Assembly (NCBI RefSeq): GCF_013705725.1
Contig: NZ_CP055481.1
Location: forward strand, 2,728,001-2,792,000
Length of the DNA stretch: 64,000 bases
Source: Klebsiella sp. RHBSTW-00484
GTDB taxonomy: Bacteria; Pseudomonadota; Gammaproteobacteria; Enterobacterales; Enterobacteriaceae
Direction of reading: 5' to 3'
This document shows, piece after piece, positions 1 to 7,684 of the stretch. Each line of letters starts with the position of its first letter. Position 1 is the first letter of the stretch. The notes beneath the pieces were generated by a model. The model made no database searches, was not told the origin of the DNA, and worked only from the letters and a program-made list of their open reading frames with translations. The position numbers and the translations under genes are program-made.

Positions 1-58
1 AGAGTCAATACAGGAGTCATGTTCCTGATGCTCCTTTAAAAATACCGTCAGGTCGGCT

Positions 59-610
59 ATGAAAAAACGAAAATATTTGAGCAAAAAGGAAGTAGATGCT
101 TTAATCCACGCATCACAGCAGCAGGAAAATACGTTGCGTGATTATTGCATGCTACTCATGTGTTTTATTCACGGGTTACGCGTCAGTGAGCTGCGATTTT
201 TAAAAGTTAGCGATATTGATTTTTCCGGCCAGCGAATAGCTATACGGCGTTTAAAAAATGGTTTTTCAACAGTTCATCCTCTGCAGCCCAGAGAACAACT
301 TGCACTTAAACAGTGGCTGGTTAAACGAGCGGGATGTTTAAATGCAGACCTTCCCTGGCTTTTTCTTTCGCGCATAGGCACGCCGCTATCGCGTCAGCAT
401 ATTCATTCAATGATGCGCAATTATGGCGTGCAGGCGGGAATTCCCATCCCCGTTCACCCACATATGTTACGTCATGCTTGCGGTTATGCGCTGGCGGAAG
501 AGGGTGTAGATACGCGACTGATTCAGGATTATTTGGGTCATCGTAATATTCAACATACCGTACTGTATACCGCCAGTAATCCGGCGCGGTTTAAAGTCAT
601 TATCCTTTAA
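59..610 (+). CDS. FimB/FimE-type tyrosine recombinase (distal copy)
   Basis: This 183-residue protein is a short tyrosine recombinase made of the catalytic domain only, the size of FimB and FimE. The catalytic set is visible: Arg41 in GLRVSE, Lys66, His135 and Arg138 in HPHMLRH, His161 in LGHRN and nucleophile Tyr170 in VLYTASN. FimB/FimE proteins invert the promoter segment of fimbrial operons. It lies at the 3' end of the fimbrial operon and converges on it, with a hairpin between them. It is closely related to the recombinase at 6662-7210, most strongly in the last 60 residues. Its likely substrate is the inverted-repeat pair at 6339/6614. It could act on another switch left of the window. 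Confidence 0.9.
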   Translation: MKKRKYLSKKEVDALIHASQQQENTLRDYCMLLMCFIHGLRVSELRFLKVSDIDFSGQRIAIRRLKNGFSTVHPLQPREQLALKQWLVKRAGCLNADLPWLFLSRIGTPLSRQHIHSMMRNYGVQAGIPIPVHPHMLRHACGYALAEEGVDTRLIQDYLGHRNIQHTVLYTASNPARFKVIIL

Positions 611-622
611 ATATTAATGAAA

Positions 623-643
623 CCTGGCTCCGTAAGAGCCAGG
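623..643. terminator. hairpin between recombinase and fimbrial operon
   Basis: A perfect 7-bp stem (cctggct / agccagg) with a 7-nt loop sits between two convergent genes. A short T/A-rich stretch follows on both sides, so it may end transcription from both directions. Confidence 0.6.
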
Positions 644-649
644 CAAGAT

Positions 650-1177
650 TTAATTATAAGTGAAATTCATTATTACCATCGAACTGATATTCCCGGCCGT
701 TGCGCCGCCTGTGGTGCTATAGAGGCGTGCTTGCATATCGAATGTAGCTCTATTATTACTGTCGACATTAACCGACAAGAATTGACCATTACCGGCATTA
801 ACTGAGCCGGTAACTCGCTGGAGTTCAATGGCAACATTACGTGAGTTGTCTGGCTGGCTTATATTGGCATATAATTTATTATCAATGCTGTCTATGGGGC
901 CGGAAAAATGAGCGGTGACTTTGGATGTCCCGGTAGGGCAATCCCTCAATGTTACATTGAATTTTTTCCAGTCGGAATAGGAACTTGCCTCACTCAATTT
1001 TTGACTGGGGATATTCTGCCCCAGGTTAATGCTATGAATGCCATTGTTCTCAAGAGTGCAGGAGGAGGCTATGATATCCCCGCTAATATAAATTGTGACA
1101 TCGGCAGCGTATGTGGGCCACGGTAACGAAATTGCCATAAATATAGTTATGACGACAGGGCTGGCGATAATTCGCAT
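650..1177 (-). CDS. minor fimbrial subunit (FimA/FimF/FimG-like)
   Basis: This 175-residue protein has a signal peptide ending near TYAAD and one pilin domain with the paired cysteines expected of fimbrial subunits (SSCTL and RDCPTG). The C-terminus ends in an aromatic beta-strand (MNFTYN) recognised by the periplasmic chaperone. An AAGGAGT ribosome site precedes the ATG. It is the last gene of the operon, after the tip adhesin. In type 1 operons the minor subunits come before the adhesin. It is probably a tip adaptor or a terminator subunit; sequence alone does not say which. Confidence 0.85.
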   Translation of the reverse strand: MRIIASPVVITIFMAISLPWPTYAADVTIYISGDIIASSCTLENNGIHSINLGQNIPSQKLSEASSYSDWKKFNVTLRDCPTGTSKVTAHFSGPIDSIDNKLYANISQPDNSRNVAIELQRVTGSVNAGNGQFLSVNVDSNNRATFDMQARLYSTTGGATAGNISSMVIMNFTYN

Positions 1178-1222
1178 TATCGACTCCTTATTAACAGGTT
1201 ATAAATATGGGGCGGAATATTT

Positions 1223-2233
1223 TCAGTTGTACATCATCGTTAAGGTTGCAACCGCATTGGCGCTTCCCGGTAAGATCTCCGGTGTATCCTGGTAATAGCG
1301 AAAAGTTAAAGGCAGGGCTATTGACGCTCCAGCTTCCGGGATATGCCCGACCGGAAAGAAAGTATCAAATTGCACGGGATTGCCGTTATATAACACCTGC
1401 ACGCCAAATCCTTGCGCAACGCCAGTTTCATTGGTTAAGGCTATTATGCCGTTTGTCGTAGAGAGATAACGCTGACTACTGATTGAGGTATTCACCGTGA
1501 CCTTATCATCACATCTCACCGGGATATTCAGGGTCTGTTCTGCGCTTGTGCTACCAGGGCCGGAGAATTGACTGACTGGAATGGTGCCCATCACAACATT
1601 TAACGTTGAAGGTACGGTACAGCTCACCGCTTTATAGATGATATCCCCTGTATAGCTTATGTAGTTTTGCGGCCCTTGATTGCCAATACCGAGGCCGGTG
1701 TCGTAAACCCCCATACCGAATTGAGTCTGGGCGGCGTCCAGCGTGCCGCTAATGGCGGTATCAGCCGTTTTCACCAGCGTTAATTTAACTGTATACCCGA
1801 AGGTCATTGAGGCGTCGGTAGAGATATACCCCAGAGCATCTGCGCGTGTATCGCATTGACGGCCTGCGCCTTTAATTCTGCGGCCCGCGCTATTTTGTAG
1901 CGCAATGCCAATACCCTCAACGCCCGTTTTATAGACCCCAGGAAAGCCAGCGATTTCCGTGCCGGTGCCGTAGTAGCAGGCAATAATGGGGTGCCCTGGT
2001 GTGACGGGTGCCCAGCCGACCCGGTTTTTACAGCTGCCGCTGAAGGTGTAGTCTCGTTGGGTACCGGGAATATCGCTACCAACCGGCAGCGCCCTTGATA
2101 CCGCAATTCTTGAAAGCTGCTGGGTATAGGGTGTCGGGGGCGAACTGGGACAAAAGTTATTTGCCGCATGGGCGGCGGGTACTGCTCCTGCTGCCAGTAT
2201 CGCGAGTACAAAGGGGAACGTTAATCTCTTCAT
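1223..2233 (-). CDS. two-domain fimbrial tip adhesin (FimH-like)
   Basis: At 336 residues it is twice the length of a pilin, as for two-domain tip adhesins. A signal peptide (about residues 1-23, ending AAHA) is followed by a divergent N-terminal half with cysteines near residues 28, 68, 86 and 127, which would be the receptor-binding domain. From about residue 203 there is a pilin domain with CTVP and a second cysteine in IPVRCDD, ending in a pilin-like strand (ATLTMMYN). The receptor cannot be read from the sequence. The gene lies 15 bp downstream of the usher gene. Confidence 0.8.
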   Translation of the reverse strand: MKRLTFPFVLAILAAGAVPAAHAANNFCPSSPPTPYTQQLSRIAVSRALPVGSDIPGTQRDYTFSGSCKNRVGWAPVTPGHPIIACYYGTGTEIAGFPGVYKTGVEGIGIALQNSAGRRIKGAGRQCDTRADALGYISTDASMTFGYTVKLTLVKTADTAISGTLDAAQTQFGMGVYDTGLGIGNQGPQNYISYTGDIIYKAVSCTVPSTLNVVMGTIPVSQFSGPGSTSAEQTLNIPVRCDDKVTVNTSISSQRYLSTTNGIIALTNETGVAQGFGVQVLYNGNPVQFDTFFPVGHIPEAGASIALPLTFRYYQDTPEILPGSANAVATLTMMYN

Positions 2234-2248
2234 GTCGCCATGCTCCTG

Positions 2249-4831
2249 TTACAGACACTGTCCGTTGATTTTGATGATCCCGCTGCTGTTTTGCGCCAGG
2301 CGGTAATTCACTTTGCATCGACCATCCGTCTCATTGCCCCATTTCACCTGCAGTTGGCCGTCGTCTTTCAGACCCGTCAGATAAACCTGCCCGCCGTCAC
2401 CGACAATAAAGCTTTTCTGATCCGGGTTTTCTACATCGGTGACCATCGCGCCGAACGGAACCGGGAAACCGTCTCGTCTATGCAGATTCATCAAAACTCT
2501 TTTACCGAGGCTGGTTTGATAGCTGGCTTTCACCACCGCGCCGCGTGTTGGCGTGACGGTTTGTGTGGTCAGCGTCAACTCAGCATCATCAGCCAGGGTT
2601 TCGGTATTCAGCGTCAGATCGTTTTTACGATACGGGCTTACGTAGGGCACGATGGTATAGCCAAAGAGGTCGGTTTTGACACCTGACTGCCCCTGTACCA
2701 TGACGTTTTGCGCGCCGGGAGCGGCGATCAGCGCAATGGTTTCTCCAAGAGGCTGACTGAAGGTAATGCCGTTGCGATGGGCGACAATACCGCCCTGCAG
2801 GCCGTAGTTCAGACGCTCGCTATAGCGGTCCCAGGCATATCCGCCGAGCAGTTCCCCATATGAGGCACGCCAGTCAGCATTGATCCCGCCGCTATTTCCC
2901 TGCCCCTGAGAACCATAGCCCTGCATCACGCTCCAGCTCAGATTGTTATCGGCAAGCAGCGTGCCGCCAATACTCAGGCTGTTGTTGGTATTACCCTGTT
3001 TGCTGGTATTGAGCATGTAGCTGGCATAGGTTGATTTGCCGGCAAAAAATTTGTCCAGCGGAACGTTGATATTGAGCGAGAAGAGCTGGTCACGGTCATA
3101 TGTGCGCCCGGAGTGCTGACCGTAGCGTTCGGTGGAATTGATGTTGTAGCTGTAGGTCAGCCCGAAACTGATGCCGTTGTACGAATTATTGTAGCTCGCG
3201 CTGTAGGACTCCATACGCTTATGGCTGTTCCAGTAATCTTCGCGTATAGCACTGAGCGCGATGTTTCCACCAACCTGAAAAAGATCCTGGGTGATGGTGA
3301 GCTCGGCGCGATTGCGTCTGCGTTCGGTCTGGGTATACCGCTGTCCATCACGCCAGGTGTCGAGGACCTCCTGCATCCCCCAATAGCCGTTGGTGGCGTA
3401 GCGATAGCCCGCTAGCGCGAAGTTGGTGCCGGTCTGTACCAGATTTTTGCTGTAGCGAATCCGCCAGGATTGGCCATCTTCCCGCTCCTCACCTTTTTGA
3501 TGCGACCAGGCCTGGGTAACATCAGCGGAAATAGCGCCGAGATAACCCAGGTTTTTACCGACACCTAACGCTAAAGACTGATATTTGCTGCTGAACTGAC
3601 CGCCACCGTACAGGGTATATCCTGCAGGCAGTCCGTAAATTACGGTGCCAGTTGTCAGCGGTGTTTTGTCGATGCCGTTGTCATACGCGCGGTAGACCCC
3701 GGTAGTCACTGCGTATTTTAACCGGCCTTCACGTTGTAGTACGGGGACCGAGGCGTAGGGCACGACCAGTAACTGTTCGCTGCCGTCGGATTCTTTGATT
3801 GTCACATACAGGTCGCCGGAGCCGCCGGTGGGGTACATATCGGTAATTTCAAAGCTGCCGGGGGATACGTAGGTCTGATAAATGACGTAACCATTCTGGC
3901 GGATCGTGACCTGGGCGTTGGTTCGGGCAATCCCCCGGACCACGGGCGCATAGCCTCGCAGACTTTCCGGGAGCATGTCATCATCTGACGCCAGTTGGCC
4001 GCCGCGAAACGGAATACTGTCGAAAACATCTGAAGGCGTGGTGCTGTCGCCAAGCGTCAGGCGGCTCTTCAGAGAGCGTATGTCGCGCTGTGCGTAGGTA
4101 TAGACCGTATCCCATTTTGCCGAGGTTGTGCCTTTTGCATCCTGACTGCTGTTGCGGTTCCAGGTGGTGTAGTTGCGCAGTCGCCAGGGGCCAACGTTAA
4201 GGCCGGGGCGTAAGTTGACGTACTGGCTGTTGTTGTCGTTTCCGATGCCGTTTTTCGCCCAGCTATTCGCGCCGCTCACGCTGTAATTTAATAAGGCCGC
4301 AGGAATGCCGTCATCCCACAGTGCCGGGTCGACCCATCCGCGTGCGGCGTTGGCAATCGACGACTGCGGGAAGCTCAGCAGCAGCTGTTGACGGGAGAAG
4401 CGAAAGTCGGCGCTGGCTTGCGCAATCGCGGAGAGCCTGGCGCAGGCGGCGTCGGCTGCCCCGAGTTGCGGGTAACGGCGAGTCATGACGCCCCATGAAG
4501 CCAGGTCGCTCACCGCCAGGCAGGGCTGCAATGTCTCTTGCCCCAGGGCGTTTTGTTGAAGCCGGAATTCAACATCGCGAGTATCCACCTTGCTGTTATT
4601 GACGTAAATATCCACCCGGTAAAGACCCGGTAACTGTCCTCCTTGTTCGTTGAAGGCCGATAGGTCGGTTGCAGCTTGTCCGCCCGAACCCGTTTCAAGA
4701 AGGGCAGAATTAAACAGCTCGCGGGCATACGCTTCGCAGGAAATACCCGCCATTAGAATAAATTGGGTGGCGATAAAATAGGCCAGATGTTTCATACGCA
4801 GGGGCGTATCGGTCGAAGGTCTTTTATTCAT
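2249..4831 (-). CDS. outer-membrane fimbrial usher (FimD-like)
   Basis: This 860-residue usher is of typical family length. A signal peptide (ending near AYA) leads into the periplasmic N-domain (RELFNSALLE), then the beta-barrel with plug, and C-terminal domains ending in NGQCL. It exports chaperone-subunit complexes and assembles the fibre at the outer membrane. Family signatures include the segment around LPPSLRGYAPVV-type motifs (here LPESLRGYAPVVRG) and the DMYPTGGSGDL plug-region motif. AAGGAG lies 9 nt before the ATG. It is flanked by the chaperone gene upstream and the adhesin gene downstream. Confidence 0.95.
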   Translation of the reverse strand: MNKRPSTDTPLRMKHLAYFIATQFILMAGISCEAYARELFNSALLETGSGGQAATDLSAFNEQGGQLPGLYRVDIYVNNSKVDTRDVEFRLQQNALGQETLQPCLAVSDLASWGVMTRRYPQLGAADAACARLSAIAQASADFRFSRQQLLLSFPQSSIANAARGWVDPALWDDGIPAALLNYSVSGANSWAKNGIGNDNNSQYVNLRPGLNVGPWRLRNYTTWNRNSSQDAKGTTSAKWDTVYTYAQRDIRSLKSRLTLGDSTTPSDVFDSIPFRGGQLASDDDMLPESLRGYAPVVRGIARTNAQVTIRQNGYVIYQTYVSPGSFEITDMYPTGGSGDLYVTIKESDGSEQLLVVPYASVPVLQREGRLKYAVTTGVYRAYDNGIDKTPLTTGTVIYGLPAGYTLYGGGQFSSKYQSLALGVGKNLGYLGAISADVTQAWSHQKGEEREDGQSWRIRYSKNLVQTGTNFALAGYRYATNGYWGMQEVLDTWRDGQRYTQTERRRNRAELTITQDLFQVGGNIALSAIREDYWNSHKRMESYSASYNNSYNGISFGLTYSYNINSTERYGQHSGRTYDRDQLFSLNINVPLDKFFAGKSTYASYMLNTSKQGNTNNSLSIGGTLLADNNLSWSVMQGYGSQGQGNSGGINADWRASYGELLGGYAWDRYSERLNYGLQGGIVAHRNGITFSQPLGETIALIAAPGAQNVMVQGQSGVKTDLFGYTIVPYVSPYRKNDLTLNTETLADDAELTLTTQTVTPTRGAVVKASYQTSLGKRVLMNLHRRDGFPVPFGAMVTDVENPDQKSFIVGDGGQVYLTGLKDDGQLQVKWGNETDGRCKVNYRLAQNSSGIIKINGQCL

Positions 4832-4893
4832 CCTGAAATACTCCTTAGCTGGCGGGGGAAATACCCGCAGCGTAAACAGTCGACTGCAGTTCG

Positions 4894-5592
4894 TTAGCGA
4901 ACAACGCTGTGACTCTCCCCAATGCCGCCAAAGTCACTGATGATTTTCCAGGACACTTGACCTGATATGTTGGCTGGAGTGTCAAAGGTTGCCGTACTCA
5001 TCGGCGCGACAAAGGTGGCTTGCGCAATGGGATGATTTCCTACCGTCACTTCGTTGAAATTCATATAAAACGCTGTCGGGTTTGTTACCGTCAGCTTGTT
5101 ACCGTGATGGCTCCAGCTCAGTCTTTGCGTCACTTCTTCAGGAATGCCCTTTACCGTACTGGGACGATAGATAAGCTTGATACGGGTTCTGATAGCGACC
5201 TGTAGGGTGTTTGCGCCATCAGGAATATTGCTCGCTGGAATGGTTTTAACGTTGAGCCAGTAGAGCGATTCGCGATCGACAGGAAGCTTGCCGCCGATAT
5301 AGACGATCCGCAGCAAATTCTGTTCGTTGCCCTCCAGACGGAATAGCGGAGGGGTAATAATAAAAGGTGGTTTCGCCGGATCGTTGGCTTGGGACTCAAT
5401 CCACGACTGAATAAGGTAGGGGCTGGTATCGGAATTGCTGACGCTCAGCGAAGTCTCTTTTTTATCGCCGGCAAAAATAAGCCGCGTACCGCCGACGGTA
5501 ACGCCACCGTTTTCTGCGGCGACGGTCTGACAGCAGGCCAGTAATGTGAGGAGGAGAGGGAGTGCCATATATCTGCTATGCATGATGTCCAT
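4894..5592 (-). CDS. periplasmic fimbrial chaperone (FimC/PapD family)
   Basis: This periplasmic chaperone of about 232 residues binds pilin subunits by donor-strand complementation. A signal peptide ends near QTVAA. The first domain has GGTRLIFAGDKKETSLSV and the family region around PPLFRLEGNEQNLLRI, where subunit-binding residues lie. RESLYWLNVKTIP is the classical PapD/FimC motif. The start is uncertain: in-frame starts lie at 5601 (GTG), 5592 and 5583, with a GGAG just before 5592. The gene sits between the major pilin and the usher, 62 bp upstream of the usher. Confidence 0.92.
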   Translation of the reverse strand: MDIMHSRYMALPLLLTLLACCQTVAAENGGVTVGGTRLIFAGDKKETSLSVSNSDTSPYLIQSWIESQANDPAKPPFIITPPLFRLEGNEQNLLRIVYIGGKLPVDRESLYWLNVKTIPASNIPDGANTLQVAIRTRIKLIYRPSTVKGIPEEVTQRLSWSHHGNKLTVTNPTAFYMNFNEVTVGNHPIAQATFVAPMSTATFDTPANISGQVSWKIISDFGGIGESHSVVR

Positions 5593-5683
5593 ATACTCCA
5601 CAAAGAATAAGGGGGACGGACCGGTCGCAACCGGCCCGCAGGAATATCGCCTGCAGAACAGAAATAAGCAGGCGGAATATCCT

Positions 5684-6202
5684 TTAGTTGTAATTGAGGG
5701 TGAAGTTGCTGGTCGAATTCGCCTGACCTGCGGTCACAGTGCTTGCCGTCGCATAATAACGGGCAACGAAGTCGAGATTATTATTGCCTGGACGAAGCGG
5801 ATAAGCGGAAGAGGCCGTATATAATGGAACAACGACATTTTTATTGTCCATCAGTTGAATACCCACCCCTTTCGCCATATCCGTCTGCTGGGTCAGTGCC
5901 AAAAGAGTACTGACGTTGCTATCCGCCGTGCCATCGAATTTAACCGTGGCGGAGCTGACGGATTTTGGGCAGTCTTTCAGGGCGATAGTGAATTTCGTCG
6001 GCGAGGCAGTGGACCCCGCACCGGTGAAGGCCTTGCTGGAGACCGTGCCCATCATGACCGACAGGGGGTTACTCATGTTATTAATAACGGTACAGGCGGT
6101 ATCGGTAATTGAGCCGAAGAAATTAATTTTACCATCATCAGCAAATACGGATGCTGACATTGCGCCGGTCATCATAACTGCGGCAATAAGACATTTTTTC
6201 AT
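5684..6202 (-). CDS. major fimbrial subunit (FimA-like)
   Basis: This 172-residue pilin is the first gene of the operon and probably the main shaft subunit. A signal peptide ends at SVFADD. The domain has the paired cysteines (TACTV and LKDCPK) and the typical NFTLNYN C-terminal strand. The ATG at 6202 follows AAGGA by 8 nt; the in-frame ATG at 6218-6220 has no such site. It lies 136 bp downstream of the near end of the invertible segment and would be transcribed only when the promoter in that segment faces it. Confidence 0.92.
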   Translation of the reverse strand: MKKCLIAAVMMTGAMSASVFADDGKINFFGSITDTACTVINNMSNPLSVMMGTVSSKAFTGAGSTASPTKFTIALKDCPKSVSSATVKFDGTADSNVSTLLALTQQTDMAKGVGIQLMDNKNVVVPLYTASSAYPLRPGNNNLDFVARYYATASTVTAGQANSTSNFTLNYN

Positions 6203-6338
6203 AAATAGGGTCCTTAACATTTAATATCTATGATTTATAGGTGCTGCGATTTTTAAGATCGCAAAGCGCCCTTATTAATCTGAACGTCATGATTCCTTGG
6301 AAATATATTTCGCTGTAGGCGGGCTTATTTCTGCAGAA

Positions 6339-6360
6339 GACATTTTGTATCAAAGTGTCA
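6339..6360 (+). repeat. left inverted repeat of putative fimbrial phase switch
   Basis: This 22-bp arm matches the reverse complement of 6614-6635 at 18 positions: GACAT, 2 nt different, TGTATCA, then A-A-G against G-A-T, then TGTCA. It also has its own internal symmetry, GACA-N13-TGTC, like the paired half-sites of a tyrosine recombinase. Confidence 0.75.
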
Positions 6361-6582
6361 TGTTTGGTTTATTCTGTTTTGTTATTTTAATTTTCAGAAA
6401 TAAATGCCATGGAAGGCGTCTTTTGTGAAATTAAATGCCAGCGCAGAGCGGGGAAATGTTAAGAGTGTAGGTTTGTGGCGATAGCGATATTGATAGGTAG
6501 ATGAGAGTCAAAAAATGGAGGTGATTCTAATTAATTGATAATTAAGGTAATTAATCATTGCGCACAATAAAAACCACACAAG

Positions 6583-6611
6583 TTGACAGGTTATAGGCTA
6601 TTCATTATGTT
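6583..6611 (+). promoter_or_regulatory. promoter inside the invertible segment (OFF orientation)
   Basis: A perfect -35 box TTGACA (6583-6588) is separated by 17 bp from TATGTT (6606-6611), reading rightward. The start point would fall in the right repeat arm. As sequenced it would transcribe antisense into the 3' end of the recombinase gene. After inversion it would sit just inside the left arm and read into the pilin operon, as the fimA promoter does in E. coli. Confidence 0.65.
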
Positions 6612-6613
6612 AG

Positions 6614-6635
6614 TGACAATCTGATACATTATGTC
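6614..6635 (-). repeat. right inverted repeat of putative fimbrial phase switch
   Basis: This arm is the partner of 6339-6360. Reading plus strand it is TGACA, atc, TGATACA, tt, ATGTC. It ends 26 bp before the stop of the recombinase gene. It has the same GACA-N13-TGTC internal arrangement as the left arm. Confidence 0.75.
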
Positions 6636-6661
6636 AAGTAAGGCGCGTATTATTTATGTTT

Positions 6662-7210
6662 TCACCATATATTTTTAAATCTTGCGGCATTACTCGCTGT
6701 ATAAAGCACCGTATGCTGGATGTTTCTGTGGCCGAGGTAATCCTGTATCAGTCGGGTATCCATTCCTTTATCGGCGAGTGAAAAACCACAGGCATGGCGA
6801 AGCATATGGGGATGTGCCGCTATCCTTAAACCGGCCCTTTGGCTGTAATGGCTGATCAGTACATGGATCCGCTGACGCGATAGTGGCGTCCCTTTTTGCG
6901 ATAAAAAAAACCAGTCACTGTCGCTATTACGATAGTTTTTTCGCACAGACAGCCAGTCATGGATAAATGCCTTCTCGCTGGAAAATAAAGGATGGGTGGT
7001 AGAAAAACCGTTTTTAAGACGTTTGACGTAAATCGAATTGTTATGTAGGTCAAGGTCAGATAGCCGCCAGTGACGAATTTCGCTCACGCGACAACCATGA
7101 ATAAAACACATCCAGATCAAGCAACGGTCTCTTTCCGGGTTAGTGCCTTTCGATGCTTCGTTAATGATTTTTTTAATCTCCGTCTCCGTAAGATATTTTC
7201 GTTTGTTCAT
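6662..7210 (-). CDS. FimE/FimB-type tyrosine recombinase (switch-proximal copy)
   Basis: This 182-residue recombinase has the same catalytic residues as the copy at 59-610: Arg41 in GCRVSE, the Lys in RLKNGFST, HPHMLRHACG, LGHRN and the VLYTASN tyrosine. It lies directly upstream of the putative switch and reads the same way as the fimbrial genes, the position fimE takes in E. coli. The ATG at 7208-7210 has AGGAGG 5 nt before it, so a longer in-frame reading to 7288 is unlikely. It probably inverts the 6339-6635 segment. Whether it favours ON or OFF cannot be read from the sequence. Confidence 0.92.
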   Translation of the reverse strand: MNKRKYLTETEIKKIINEASKGTNPERDRCLIWMCFIHGCRVSEIRHWRLSDLDLHNNSIYVKRLKNGFSTTHPLFSSEKAFIHDWLSVRKNYRNSDSDWFFLSQKGTPLSRQRIHVLISHYSQRAGLRIAAHPHMLRHACGFSLADKGMDTRLIQDYLGHRNIQHTVLYTASNAARFKNIW

Positions 7211-7274
7211 GATTAACCTCCTGAATAGTCGTGACAATATTTTTCCTACCTGGTGAAGGGGCGAACGGCTACGC

Positions 7275-7310
7275 CATACCGGGCGCAATCAACGGATTGC
7301 TCCCGGTATG
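7275..7310. other. strong hairpin upstream of the recombinase gene
   Basis: A near-perfect inverted repeat (cataccggg-c-gcaatc, loop aacg, gattgc-t-cccggtatg) lies 65 bp before the recombinase start. No T-run follows on either strand, so it is not a classical terminator. Function unknown. Confidence 0.5.
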
Positions 7311-7684
7311 ATTAAACAGGGGGCGAAGGATAGCAAGGTGGTTTCCGGGTCTTCCGTCGCCCCAGTGTGGGCCGATTTTTGCCCGTATCTGACCCGTTTC
7401 GGTCGGCTGAAAATCCCCGTGCTCTTCGGTGTAAGACTCGTTTTCTTCTTAGTCTTATAACCGCATGACTTTTCAAATTACTTTTATAAATTAAAAAATT
7501 TTAAACATTTAATGCTGTATAATTTTACATAACATTTACAAATGCATATGATTTCTTACGTTCTTCGCTCTGGTCTGGAGCGTCCAACCAACATGATATG
7601 CGGTCTGTGCTTTTATCATCTTGATAATGCACTGTTTAAAATAAATGTTTTGGTTTTTTCGACTGACGTCGTATGGGATGAAAT
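7311..7684. other. intergenic region upstream of the PQQ dehydrogenase
   Basis: I see no gene here. The right half is strongly A/T-rich, unlike its surroundings, and contains TATAAT at 7518-7523, a possible -10 box for the downstream dehydrogenase. No good -35 box is visible. A weak inverted repeat (aagact / agtctt) lies around 7434-7456. Confidence 0.4.

Larger units (their letters stand above)
6339..6635. other. putative invertible promoter segment (fimS-like switch)
   Basis: A 297-bp segment is bounded by a 22-bp inverted repeat (18/22 identical) and lies between a FimE-type recombinase gene and the major pilin gene. Its size is close to the 314-bp fimS of E. coli (known) and its position matches. 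The repeat sequence is not the E. coli TTGGGGCCA. A promoter (TTGACA, 17 bp, TATGTT) lies just inside the right arm and points away from the pilin gene, so the cloned orientation would be OFF. The inversion itself is inferred. The arms, the promoter and the gene context are seen directly. Confidence 0.72.

Noticed and set aside
6583..6637. Short inverted repeat ttgaca / tgtcaa as the switch arms
   Set aside because: Only 6 bp and 44 bp apart; the 22-bp pair 6339/6614 is far better supported. The ttgaca is better read as a -35 box.
59..7210. Prophage or genomic island integrases
   Set aside because: Both recombinases are of the short FimB/FimE type without an arm-binding domain, and they flank fimbrial genes.
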